Source: Paenibacillus sp. MMS18-CY102 (GTDB lineage Bacteria; Bacillota; Bacilli; Paenibacillales; Paenibacillaceae). Taken from it: a stretch of DNA of 64,000 nt. The DNA lies in NCBI RefSeq assembly GCF_009789195.1, contig NZ_WSTC01000021.1, positions 1 to 64,000 of the forward strand, read 5' to 3'. Shown here one piece after another: positions 1 through 8,132 of the stretch. Position 1 is the first letter of the stretch, and each line of letters starts with the position of its first letter. A model generated the notes under the pieces. It was not told the DNA's origin and ran no database searches. It saw only the letters and a program-made list of their open reading frames with translations. A program made the translations under genes and the position numbers.

Positions 1-96
1 ATTGATCCTTTTCAGTGGATTATGGACGGGGCTACCTCCATATCTATTGTAAAGGATTTTTTTATGCGCCGATGTATATTAGACAGAAATTTATGA
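1..96 (+). other. Open frame entering from the left edge, ends at TGA 94-96
   Basis: A frame is open from base 1 to a TGA at 94-96 (31 residues). It could be the 3' end of a gene outside the window, but it has no recognisable family signature and is short enough to be chance. The stretch from 97 to about 290 is AT-rich and I see no gene in it. Confidence 0.2.
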
Positions 97-291
97 AGAT
101 TCAGAGAATATTAATGCAACGCTAGTGGTGATGGCCCATGTACGTTCTCCTTGTTTGTCGAATATTAGAAACTAGTATGTAATGATAAGGTAATTTGTTG
201 TAAAAATATAGATGCAAAAGTTAAAATTTAATTAAATTAAATATGCGACAGCCTGAATGTACCCTAAACGACTGATTAGCGCGCTGAAGTG

Positions 292-321
292 CGAATAGGG
301 TATAAAAAAGTACCCTATTCG
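292..321. repeat. GAATAGGG-type palindrome, copy 1
   Basis: Two perfect 11-base arms (CGAATAGGGTA and TACCCTATTCG) enclose an 8-base loop. The same CGAATAGGG/CCTATTCG arms recur in gene-free DNA at 32889-33042 and about 60518-60548, so this is one copy of a dispersed intergenic repeat. It lies just beyond the terminator of the leftmost minus-strand unit. Confidence 0.6.
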
Positions 322-331
322 GTCGACAGCC

Positions 332-359
332 AAAAGAGGCTTCTCGCGAACGAGAAGCC
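332..359 (-). terminator. Rho-independent terminator
   Basis: GGCTTCTCG and CGAGAAGCC pair around a CGAA loop and are followed on the minus strand by a short T-run. It ends the DUF4328-like / Lon-like unit. Confidence 0.8.
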
Positions 360-383
360 CCTTTGCTTTGCCTTGCCTTGCCT

Positions 384-1061
384 TTATTCCTTTTTCTCAA
401 GCGAGATTGTGGAGCCTTCCGCATCGTTCCACTCTGCGAGAGCTTCCGAGGATGCATCGGCTTCCGCCTGGGTATTTCTAGAAATTTCAGCTTCGGCTTT
501 GCGTAAGCCATTGGACACTAGCATGCAGAGGATAAGAAAAATGGCATATAGAATTAAAGCTACGGAACTTGCCGTGAGCAGGAGTGCCCCGCTAACATCA
601 TCTGCACTTACTAGCCTGTTTAACACTTGGGTAACAAGAATTAAGAGAACGAGCGGGATGGATAGGCCGCGAATCCATTCGCCTTCTCTACGAACGCACT
701 CCGTTCCCTTCCGAAAATGATTGCCGATAATCTGGTAAGTGGATGGAACGCCGTAAATGCTATAGAATGGCACCAACATGCAAGCAAGGGCAGAACCTGG
801 AGTACGGGGGTAACGAAGGAATAGACGGTTCAAGTCCATATGCACGCGATAGATCCAGATTAAGTAAACCACAGCAATGATCAAATAAAGGACTGTTGAT
901 ATAATATTTTCAAATCCATAGATCGAATAAAATTGATCGAAGAACACATCTTGATCGATTGCATAGATGACTGAAAAAGCGAGGTCCGCGGCGGCTAGCG
1001 CCACGAGCACCCACAATAAAATTTTGAGTACGTTGGACATGGTTTCTGACTTTAACGGCAT
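384..1061 (-). CDS. DUF4328-like integral membrane protein
   Basis: Protein of 225 residues with about five hydrophobic segments (roughly residues 8-30, 50-70, 92-112, 133-150 and 160-185) and a charged, Glu/Ala-rich cytoplasmic tail from about residue 190. The arrangement, including the YLIWIYRVHMDLNRL and LVPFYSIYG stretches, resembles the DUF4328 family of small membrane proteins, whose function is unknown. It lies 25 bp downstream of the Lon-like protease gene on the same strand and shares its terminator, so the two are probably co-transcribed. The family call rests on pattern memory and is moderately secure; the membrane location is clear. Confidence 0.6.
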   Translation of the reverse strand: MPLKSETMSNVLKILLWVLVALAAADLAFSVIYAIDQDVFFDQFYSIYGFENIISTVLYLIIAVVYLIWIYRVHMDLNRLFLRYPRTPGSALACMLVPFYSIYGVPSTYQIIGNHFRKGTECVRREGEWIRGLSIPLVLLILVTQVLNRLVSADDVSGALLLTASSVALILYAIFLILCMLVSNGLRKAEAEISRNTQAEADASSEALAEWNDAEGSTISLEKKE

Positions 1062-1086
1062 GTTGGATTCACGCTCCAGATTTAGG

Positions 1087-1887
1087 TTAGTGTAACTGCT
1101 TTAAGTAGGTGATTGCTTCTTCCAAAGTAGCCACCGGAACAACTTGTAACTGCAAATGCAGCTCCTGTGCGGCTTGCTGCGCTTCTTCCTCGTTGCTTAT
1201 CCCTTCGTATTGGAAGGTTTCTTTATCTCTTGGCACTAAGAAAATATCAGCTCCTTGGTTTTCCGCTGTTCGCAGCTTATCGCGTATGGAGCCAACAGAA
1301 CCGACCGTATGGTCTTCCTCCATTGTTCCGGTGCCCGCAATGATGAACTCCCCATTTCTAGAGAAATCCACCTGCTGTTTCTCCTCGTATAAGCCCAGGC
1401 TTAACATTAAACCAATCGAGTCCCCGTAATATTGTTCCGTTTCTTCATTTAAGGCCAGCTCTAGTTCCTCCCGTTCAAGGTTTCCGCTTGGTTCATCCGA
1501 TAGGGCGGCGACCGAGTCCACGGCGTTGTGAATCGTTTCATTTCGCGCGTCTTCCCCTAATTCTTTCATGTCCGAGAGGGAATCTTCTGCGGATGCGTCG
1601 ACACGCGTGAATTGCGCATAGGGGTAAGCTTGCCTAGCCACATATTTCTCGTATCGATTGCGCGTAAGCCCTTCCTGCACATAAATAAAATGAACGCTGC
1701 CGTTCACGCCAATTTCCCGGACGGGAACGATCTCTCCTAACGTTGTAAAGCTGTAGTATTGAGGCAGGAAACAAAACAGCCCAAAGGATAACGGGAGCAG
1801 CAAGAGAAGCGAGGCGATCACCCAATGTGCTTTTATTTTTATTTTTCGTATAACGGGGACGGGTTCTAACTGATCCAAATTCATCAT
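1087..1887 (-). CDS. Membrane-anchored Lon-type (S16) serine protease domain protein
   Basis: Protein of 266 residues. A single transmembrane segment (about 22-42) places the rest outside the membrane. Residues about 150-266 match the proteolytic domain of Lon/S16 peptidases: the nucleophile region GDSIGLMLSLG (Ser157), the FIIAGTGTMEEDHTVGSVGSIRDKL stretch shown here in part (IAGTGTM, VGSVGSI) with the putative catalytic Lys204, and the closing ADIFLVP and VVPVATLEEAITYL elements. There is no AAA+ ATPase module and no obvious PDZ domain, unlike YlbL-type relatives; the middle region (about 75-150) is acidic and unassigned. Catalytic dyad assignment is by analogy with Lon. It is the first gene of a two-gene unit. 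Confidence 0.75.
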   Translation of the reverse strand: MMNLDQLEPVPVIRKIKIKAHWVIASLLLLLPLSFGLFCFLPQYYSFTTLGEIVPVREIGVNGSVHFIYVQEGLTRNRYEKYVARQAYPYAQFTRVDASAEDSLSDMKELGEDARNETIHNAVDSVAALSDEPSGNLEREELELALNEETEQYYGDSIGLMLSLGLYEEKQQVDFSRNGEFIIAGTGTMEEDHTVGSVGSIRDKLRTAENQGADIFLVPRDKETFQYEGISNEEEAQQAAQELHLQLQVVPVATLEEAITYLKQLH

Positions 1888-2061
1888 CCATTTCTATAAT
1901 TAGAGAAATATTGTACGACAGTAGTGTTCGACATGGTTCCCCATTTCCCTTTCTTGCAAATCACAGAAATATGGAATTAATTACCCTAATGGGATAGTAT
2001 ACAAAATAGAGTGTTATAACGTTCATTCTCTCGTTTTTAACAAAGGCGGTGAACCTCCTGC

Positions 2062-4026
2062 ATGCCAGATTGGTCGTATCAAACGTTATTTCGGCCCGTG
2101 TTGTTTCGGATGCCTGCTAGAGCTGCGCGTGGAGTTACGCTAAGGGGGATGGGGAACGTAAGCCGGATCCCTGGCGGCACTTTTGTGATCAAAGCATTGG
2201 GGCACATGGAACCTGCCCCAATGCTGAACAGCCATAGATTTGGAACAATGTTACCGACCCCTGTAGGGCTATCTGGTGCAATTGACCAGCGGGGCATCGC
2301 CGTTCAAGCCTTGTCCCAATTAGGGTTTGGGTTCGTCGAAGTAGGCCCGGTTACGCTCGAACCTATAGTGAATAGTGAGCCTATAGAAATGAATGTACAA
2401 GAGGAGAGCATCACCTACCCTTGTGAATATGAGAATGGGGGCGCCCAAGAGACCCTCCGGCGTATCCGAAAGCCTGGCCATCGGCTTCCCCATCTTGTGC
2501 GAATTGCTCCTATGCCGGGATCGGATACAGAGCAGGCGATGGCTGAATTGCGGTCGCTTTTTGATTCGTTCGTTAAGGAACAGTATGCTTCGGCTATTGT
2601 CGTGGAGGCGATTTCCCCGCATAGAAGCCAACTGGATAATGAGCTGATGCTACAACAGATGGCGGCGCATGTGTCCAAACATGCCGGGAAGCATGTCCTG
2701 CTGTATATCCCGTTAGATACTGTTGAAGCGGGGCTGGAAAGCATTGTGCATGCGGCTGACCCTGCTATTTGGAGCGGATTCGTAATCGGTGATGCAATCC
2801 GTGGACCGCAAGGGGTGAGGGTCAGCCACGATGGCAAATTGCCGTGTATAGCTAAATTACAGCAGATTCGGGCGAATGCGGGAGAGGCAGCGGTGTTATT
2901 AGCAGCTGCTGGCGTGCATGAACCAGCCGATGCCATTGATCTCATGGAAGCCGGAGCAGATTATGTTCTTCTGCATAGCGGCTTCGTTTATTCTGGACCA
3001 GGGCTTCCTAAACGAGTGAATGAAGCGATTATCCATCACAAATTGGCAGGGGAGCCGTCTCCGGCGGAACAGCCATTTTGGCAAAATTGGGGCTGGATGT
3101 GCCTTCTGGGCATTGGGATGATTATTGGAGGGTTGATCGCTTGGTTTATTGCGGCGAATGGCGTATTGCTCCCTTATGATGAAGCTTTTCTAGGCATAAA
3201 CCGGGATGAAGTGGATCGAATCAACGGAAACCTGCTCTATTTTATGTCGCATGACCGCATTACATTAGCTGGCACGATGCTGTCGATTGGCATCCTTTAT
3301 TATCAATTAGCGAAGCATGGGCTCCGGTTCGGGTTGCATTGGGCCAAAACCGCAATATGGGCTTCCGCGGGCGTTGGATTTCCAAGCTTCTTCTTGTATT
3401 TAGGCTATGGTTTCTTTGATCCTATCCAAGCAGCGGCGGCTGCCATCCTGTTCCCGATGTTCTTGCTGTCCTTGCGCAATAACCCCGATCGTCCTTATCG
3501 CCTTCCGGTTAACTTGCGTAACAGTAAGGAGTGGAAGGGGGCTTTGTGGGGGCAGCTATGTTTTGTCGTCCTCGGATTTGCCTTATGTATCGGCGGGATA
3601 GTGATCGCACTAGTTGGCATTACGAATGTGTTCGTACCGGAAGATATTAGCTATTTGTGTACGTCGCGTGATGATCTCAATCTGGCCAACGAACGGCTGA
3701 TCCCGTTAATTGCCCATGACCGGGCTGGCTTCGGCGGTGCGCTGTTGTCGGATGCCGTTGGCATTCTCGTTGTTGCCTTGTGGGGCTTGCAGCAAGGCGC
3801 CAAGTGGCAGTGGTGGACGCTTCTATTGAGCGGAGCGCCGGGGTTTGTCGCGGGGTTGAGCATTCATTTTATAATAAGTTACACCGATTTCTGGCATCTT
3901 CTGCCGGCGTATTTTGCATTTGGGCTCTATATTGTGGGGCTTGTTATGCTTTATCCATACTTGATGAGAAGTGGGAAACAGGGAAGTTCGAAGGGGATAA
4001 AGGGTGGGAGGAGAGTGGGGTTATGA
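2062..4026 (+). CDS. Dihydroorotate dehydrogenase-like domain fused to a C-terminal membrane domain
   Basis: Protein of 654 residues. Residues about 50-335 follow the class 2 dihydroorotate dehydrogenase fold: PTPVGLSGAIDQRGIAVQALSQL followed by GFGFVEVGPVT corresponds to the classical GLAAGFDKNG...GFGFVEVGTVT, and GADYVLLHSGFVYSGPGL to the phosphate-binding end. Key active-site residues are missing: the Lys of FDKN is Gln, the NxSCPN loop is not recognisable, and the K-x-x-PDL motif reads YIPLDTV. From about 345 to 635 there are six or seven membrane segments with aromatic, histidine-containing loops (FMSHDR, LIAHDR). Probably not a functional PyrD. An AAAGGCGGTG ribosome site precedes the ATG. 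It is coupled to the next gene by an ATGA overlap. Confidence 0.7.
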   Translation: MPDWSYQTLFRPVLFRMPARAARGVTLRGMGNVSRIPGGTFVIKALGHMEPAPMLNSHRFGTMLPTPVGLSGAIDQRGIAVQALSQLGFGFVEVGPVTLEPIVNSEPIEMNVQEESITYPCEYENGGAQETLRRIRKPGHRLPHLVRIAPMPGSDTEQAMAELRSLFDSFVKEQYASAIVVEAISPHRSQLDNELMLQQMAAHVSKHAGKHVLLYIPLDTVEAGLESIVHAADPAIWSGFVIGDAIRGPQGVRVSHDGKLPCIAKLQQIRANAGEAAVLLAAAGVHEPADAIDLMEAGADYVLLHSGFVYSGPGLPKRVNEAIIHHKLAGEPSPAEQPFWQNWGWMCLLGIGMIIGGLIAWFIAANGVLLPYDEAFLGINRDEVDRINGNLLYFMSHDRITLAGTMLSIGILYYQLAKHGLRFGLHWAKTAIWASAGVGFPSFFLYLGYGFFDPIQAAAAAILFPMFLLSLRNNPDRPYRLPVNLRNSKEWKGALWGQLCFVVLGFALCIGGIVIALVGITNVFVPEDISYLCTSRDDLNLANERLIPLIAHDRAGFGGALLSDAVGILVVALWGLQQGAKWQWWTLLLSGAPGFVAGLSIHFIISYTDFWHLLPAYFAFGLYIVGLVMLYPYLMRSGKQGSSKGIKGGRRVGL

Positions 4027-5009
4027 GTACGCAATTTGAAGTGTTTCCTGCCACATCGGAAGTGCCGACAATTGTAGAGGTGCTTCAATTGGCTAATCAG
4101 AAGCTAAGCAAGTTTCTGCAGCCCTATGAGTTGCAGGATGTGCCGGTCATTCATGCTAGGCTTGGGGATCGATTTATTGCTCCGGCAGATACGGTCATGG
4201 ACAATGTGTTGTGGGACGTGAAATATGCATGGTTTTATGCATTGCCGAGCGATGATGGCGGAACGGATGCTTATTATCGCAAGGTGGATGAGGATACCCT
4301 AAACATCTGGGATGATTATAGCAGTTATGGAGAGGCCTATTTTTCCGTGCGGCAATCATTGTCGGTCGGGTACTACTGGTCATTTCGAAGATCGGCTGGG
4401 CAGTCCGCTATTATTAATTTAGCCTACGGCTTCATTGCTTCAGCGCTTGCGGAATTGACGAATGGTTATCTATTTTCTGATGATGGCGCTTGGCACGGTG
4501 CGCCAATACGGCCGAGCGAATTTGATGCCCGATATTTTGTTCCTGACATCGCCCATTCTTATGGTACGGCGGCCTGGTACGAGAACTGCTTGGAGAGCAT
4601 CGTTGACGAATGTGGCGGAAAGCCTTTCGAGCTTCGCTACCAGCTATTCGATGATACTCATGAATTAAAACCCGAGCAGCGGTTGTCCTATCATCCTTCG
4701 GGGCGATTGTTTAGGGATGGGCCGGCTATAGATGATCAATTGCTTGTCGTTTGGAGTATCTATAATGGAATTCCGTACTTGCTAGTTAAATGTGGCGTTA
4801 TTGCTGCAACGGAGGATACATGGATCATCCAATTGAAGCTGCTTGATTTGACATATGGCTATAGCGTGTCTAGCCAACCGATCGAGAAAGTATTGGCGTT
4901 GTACGACGAGATTGATTTCGAACGTGAAAATCTTACATTCTGGGCGAATCCTTTATTTATTAAGGATGCGGAAGCGGTGTGGAATCAGCTGACGAACTTG
5001 GAAGCTTAA
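4023..5009 (+). CDS. Hypothetical protein coupled to the DHODH-membrane fusion
   Basis: Protein of 328 residues. The ATG at 4023 overlaps the stop of the upstream gene (ATGA), so I chose it over longer in-frame possibilities that would run back through that gene; translation is presumably coupled. The protein is acidic and rich in Tyr, Trp and Asp, with no signal peptide, membrane segment or motif that I recognise. Its coupling implies a role shared with the membrane-anchored DHODH-like protein. Function unknown. Confidence 0.7.
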   Translation: MSTQFEVFPATSEVPTIVEVLQLANQKLSKFLQPYELQDVPVIHARLGDRFIAPADTVMDNVLWDVKYAWFYALPSDDGGTDAYYRKVDEDTLNIWDDYSSYGEAYFSVRQSLSVGYYWSFRRSAGQSAIINLAYGFIASALAELTNGYLFSDDGAWHGAPIRPSEFDARYFVPDIAHSYGTAAWYENCLESIVDECGGKPFELRYQLFDDTHELKPEQRLSYHPSGRLFRDGPAIDDQLLVVWSIYNGIPYLLVKCGVIAATEDTWIIQLKLLDLTYGYSVSSQPIEKVLALYDEIDFERENLTFWANPLFIKDAEAVWNQLTNLEA

Positions 5010-5020
5010 TTTAGTGAGAA

Positions 5021-5060
5021 AAAGGGCATCATTCGGCATTAAGCCGAATGATGCCCTTTT
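5021..5060. terminator. Bidirectional terminator between convergent genes
   Basis: A near-perfect 17-bp stem (AAAGGGCATCATTCGGC and its complement) with a 5-base loop, flanked by A- and T-runs, serves both the plus-strand gene ending at 5009 and the minus-strand gene ending at 5070. Confidence 0.9.
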
Positions 5061-5069
5061 TGCAATTGA

Positions 5070-5399
5070 TCATAGGCCAAACGCGTAAGCACGTTCCACC
5101 TTGCAAATTTTTACCTCGTATTGCTCGTACCACTCTTGTTGCCCACGTTCCTGCGCCACCTGATGGGCGGCATTGCTTTTCCAATTCGCAATAGCCTCTA
5201 AGCTCTCCCAATAGGATACCGTAATGCCGAGACCATCCGTGCCTCGGGCACTCTCTACACCGACAAAACCAGGCTGCTCTCGCGCAAGTTCTTCCATCCG
5301 GTCCGCCATATGGCCATAACCGTTGTCGCCCTCCGTGCGCTGGCTTGTAAATATAACGGCATAAACCCCTGCACTTGCTTTTGTGTGATCTTTGCTCAT
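5070..5399 (-). CDS. Antibiotic biosynthesis monooxygenase (ABM) fold protein
   Basis: Protein of 109 residues of the small ferredoxin-like ABM family. The pattern YAVIFTSQRTEGDNGYG, PGFVGVES, ITVSYWESLEAIANWKSNAAH is typical of YqjZ/PH-type members that form dimers and bind small aromatic or haem ligands. The substrate cannot be told from sequence. A GGAGGCGACGT site precedes the ATG. It lies 22 bp after the suppressor-of-fused gene on the same strand, so the two are probably co-transcribed. Confidence 0.75.
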   Translation of the reverse strand: MSKDHTKASAGVYAVIFTSQRTEGDNGYGHMADRMEELAREQPGFVGVESARGTDGLGITVSYWESLEAIANWKSNAAHQVAQERGQQEWYEQYEVKICKVERAYAFGL

Positions 5400-5421
5400 A
5401 CGTCGCCTCCACGGACAAAGG

Positions 5422-6153
5422 TTAAAATAGGCCGAACAACTTCTTGCATACGTTTTTTCGGTTTAGTTGAATGTACTCGGTAACTCCGGCTTTTTCCAGC
5501 TTAGTGATCAAGGCGTCGGCACCGTGCTTGAGCTTAAAATCCATTTCTTCCGCATAGAGCGGAATGAGGCTAAAGAAATGCACTTCCTTATCCGGTGAGA
5601 AGGTTAGCGTGAAGAACTCAGTAAACGACTTGACTGTTTCCGGGACGAAGAGCATCATGCCTATAAGTTTCGTATTGCTGGCGTAAGGTGTTGCGGGATT
5701 GCCGTTAGGAATCGTGTGTGCAACATGTAGCCACGTATCATATTCATGCGGCAGCCGTGCGAGCATCTTCAGGCTGCGGATTGGCCAATAATGCTCCTCC
5801 TGGTGGAATGCCTTTTCGGACATTGGCCAATCTGGCGGGAGGCAGAGCATAAGTTCTGCATAGCGGAAAGCCTCAGCTCCCTCAGGAACAGCCATCGGCA
5901 GGTTGCTCATGCCACAAGTAACCAATGTATAGTAGTTTCGTTCACTTGTCGGGGCCACAACGATAATATCGATATGGACAAGGTCAGAGATGATTTCATG
6001 AAAAATCGTATAAATTGGACCGATATGCTGCTCAACATGCTGCGTAATAAGGGCAATTGCCTCTTCGTCTCCATGGGCAATCTGGAGCGGGCGATCTTTG
6101 GTCTCGTGACGGTAAATGGGATGCTTGGAAGGGGATATCTCTTGGTCGCTCAT
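5422..6153 (-). CDS. Suppressor of fused (SUFU) domain protein
   Basis: Protein of 243 residues matching the bacterial SUFU-domain family: HIDIIVVAPTSERNYYTLVTCGMSNLPM, then AELMLCLPPDWP and WPIRSLKMLARLPHEYDTW, then LMLFVPE-like and HFFSLIPLYAEEMDFKLKHG elements are seen in order (quoted here in pieces). It is soluble, with no signal peptide. Bacterial members often occur in immunity or accessory loci, but no toxin gene is adjacent here. AGGAGG lies just before the ATG. First gene of a two-gene unit with the ABM protein. Confidence 0.8.
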   Translation of the reverse strand: MSDQEISPSKHPIYRHETKDRPLQIAHGDEEAIALITQHVEQHIGPIYTIFHEIISDLVHIDIIVVAPTSERNYYTLVTCGMSNLPMAVPEGAEAFRYAELMLCLPPDWPMSEKAFHQEEHYWPIRSLKMLARLPHEYDTWLHVAHTIPNGNPATPYASNTKLIGMMLFVPETVKSFTEFFTLTFSPDKEVHFFSLIPLYAEEMDFKLKHGADALITKLEKAGVTEYIQLNRKNVCKKLFGLF

Positions 6154-6238
6154 GGCGCCTCCTAGATAGGAATTTATTAGGAATGTATAGGCACTCCTCC
6201 ATTGCTGCGCGCATATCCTTGAAGGATTACGTTCGGAA

Positions 6239-6901
6239 ATGAGGGAAGGGATGTTCCCGTATTATGACGGCTATGCTTGGCCTACGCGCAATTGGGTGTG
6301 GACTGCCGAAGGGCCAGCGCTTGTCTACTGGTATCAAGGGGAGTATTGCCTGCTGGCCGTACGCCAAATCGCTACACAGCCCGCAGCGCCCAGCCTTGTC
6401 GCAGTGGCTAGTATGGTGCCGGAAAAACAGCCGGATGCCAATCTAGAGCGGACGATTGCCCGATATTATGGATTGCAGCAGGGCATAGATGATGTCCATT
6501 ATTATTATAACCGAATTGACTTGGACGGAGACGATAAGCTCGAAACGTTCGTTTTATTATCCGGGCCAACGCTGTGCGGAACGGGCGGCTGCAGTGCCGT
6601 CATTCTTAAGCAAAGCGGAGGCGTCAACGGTTACCGGGTCGTCTCGAATTTTATGCTCGTGCGGGCTCCAATCATCGTAAGCGGCCAAAAGTCGAACGGA
6701 TGGCGTGACTTGATCATGGAGGTGTCAGGCGGAGGGGCGGGCGCGCCTGCCTATCACATCCTGCATCACACGGGCAGCCGGTATCCATCGAATCCGTCAG
6801 CAGCTCCCCGTGTTCCTGCAGGCGCGGGGGTGGCCGGCACAGCCTTATTTGCGGATTCAGCAGACGGTAGCTTCCCCGGCATTCCGCTTACATCGTTTTA
6901 A
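6239..6901 (+). CDS. Hypothetical protein with a DLDGDDKLE repeat-like motif
   Basis: Protein of 220 residues with no signal peptide or membrane segment. The central stretch RIDLDGDDKLETFVLLSGP followed by CGTGGCSAVIL resembles extracellular or periplasmic proteins with an Asp-rich calcium-like loop and a CGTGGC motif, but those normally carry a signal peptide. The missing export signal raises the possibility that the 5' end is lost or mis-set. The nearest ribosome site, GAAGGA at 6221-6226, is 12 bases from the ATG, which is weak. The C-terminus is low-complexity Ser/Ala/Pro/Gly. Function unknown. Confidence 0.5.
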   Translation: MREGMFPYYDGYAWPTRNWVWTAEGPALVYWYQGEYCLLAVRQIATQPAAPSLVAVASMVPEKQPDANLERTIARYYGLQQGIDDVHYYYNRIDLDGDDKLETFVLLSGPTLCGTGGCSAVILKQSGGVNGYRVVSNFMLVRAPIIVSGQKSNGWRDLIMEVSGGGAGAPAYHILHHTGSRYPSNPSAAPRVPAGAGVAGTALFADSADGSFPGIPLTSF

Positions 6902-7073
6902 GTCGTTGCAACATCACTAGATGGGGATTATATTGGATATAGCAGGAAAATTTAAATGCAGCATATGCATGTAGACTGCCATTCTGAGCCGGCTTGTACG
7001 AGCAGGCTGTGTCACATACATCCAAGAGTACTCTTTTAACCAATGATGCGTTAAAAAAAAGGGGGAGATGTTC

Positions 7074-7280
7074 GTGGATGGGATTGAGCAGATTGAGCAG
7101 GAGGGATATTGGGAAGAAAACAGCTCCGTTATGACGGGAATTAGAGTCATTATGCTGATGGCGACAGTCTTGATCGTTGCGGTGTCTGTGGTCATGATTT
7201 TGCATTCGCAACAGGCGGCAGCGAGCGGGCTGACATACGATGATTTGCAAAATAACAAACCGTATTTATGTTTGCACTAA
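7074..7280 (+). CDS. Small single-span membrane protein
   Basis: Sixty-eight residues if it starts at the GTG at 7074, which sits 6 bases after a GGGGGAG site; an ATG at 7068 abuts that site and is less likely. A negatively charged N-terminus is followed by one transmembrane segment (VIMLMATVLIVAVSVVMIL) and a short polar tail. A strong terminator follows at 7301, supporting a real short transcription unit. Function unknown. Confidence 0.6.
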   Translation: MDGIEQIEQEGYWEENSSVMTGIRVIMLMATVLIVAVSVVMILHSQQAAASGLTYDDLQNNKPYLCLH

Positions 7281-7300
7281 TGTACAATCCTTCAATAAAG

Positions 7301-7344
7301 GCCGGCAAGCCCCTCCTCCGAGGTGCCTGTCGGCTATTTTTATT
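7301..7344 (+). terminator. Rho-independent terminator
   Basis: A 15-bp imperfect stem (GCCGGCAAGCCCCTC / GAGGTGCCTGTCGGC) is followed by a T-rich run on the plus strand. It ends the small membrane protein gene. Confidence 0.8.
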
Positions 7345-8095
7345 GCTCTAGAACAACCTCGGAGTATGACATTATAATTGCCTTCGCATCCGCTAGCAAA
7401 GTTGCCTCGCCTTCGGAAGCGGCTATCCCAATCGTGGCCGCTACGCCTGCGGCATTGCCCATTTGCATATCGCCGTTCGTATCGCCAATGACAGCAACGT
7501 CCTCAGGTGCAAGGCCAAGCTCAGCGCAGGCTTGGTACACCATATCGGGGAAAGGCTTGCCGCGCTCGACAAGATCGTTGCCAATCACGGATGCGAATAG
7601 ATGCGAAATGCCCATCCATTCCAGATGATGCTTCGAATCCTCTGTTTCATCTGCTGTGACCACCCCGAGGGTTAGGCCGCTTCCGTAACATTTTTGCACA
7701 AAATCAACTACTCCGGGCAACGGGCGTGCCGGACGAATCCGGCGGGTTTCGGCATCGGCAGCTTCTTTGCACGCTCTTGCCAGCCGGAGGGATTCTCCCC
7801 ACGGCATGCCTTGTTGATAGCTTTGCCAAGCGAGCGTCGAGAGCAAATCCCCGATCGATCCCATCGCCACGGGACCATTTCGGTCATAATCGATGGCTTG
7901 GCCGGAGCTATCCAACCTCAAGCCCCAAAGCTGGTCTAATGGAGCGATCGGCCCATCGAAACGCGCTATAAAATGGGCATATGCGAGCTGGCACCAGCTC
8001 CCCCACAGTGCCATAAAGTCCAGCAGCGTCCCGTCTTTGTCGAACAAAATCCCTTTCACCTCATAATGCTGGCGTCCAACGATTAATCGAGCCAT
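7340..8095 (-). CDS. HAD family hydrolase, phosphoglycolate phosphatase-like
   Basis: Protein of 251 residues with all HAD motifs: motif I FDKDGTLLD, motif II in LGVVTADETEDSK, motif III Lys in ERGKPFPDMVY, and motif IV VIGDTNGDMQMG. A long cap insertion follows motif I. It is a soluble phosphatase of the Gph/PgmB class; the substrate is unknown. GGGAGG lies 7 bases before the ATG. It starts 37 bp after the WYL regulator on the same strand, so co-transcription is likely. Confidence 0.85.
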   Translation of the reverse strand: MARLIVGRQHYEVKGILFDKDGTLLDFMALWGSWCQLAYAHFIARFDGPIAPLDQLWGLRLDSSGQAIDYDRNGPVAMGSIGDLLSTLAWQSYQQGMPWGESLRLARACKEAADAETRRIRPARPLPGVVDFVQKCYGSGLTLGVVTADETEDSKHHLEWMGISHLFASVIGNDLVERGKPFPDMVYQACAELGLAPEDVAVIGDTNGDMQMGNAAGVAATIGIAASEGEATLLADAKAIIMSYSEVVLEQ

Positions 8096-8132
8096 CTTTA
8101 GGCCTCCCGCTGTGCAATATCTTCTCTACCCG

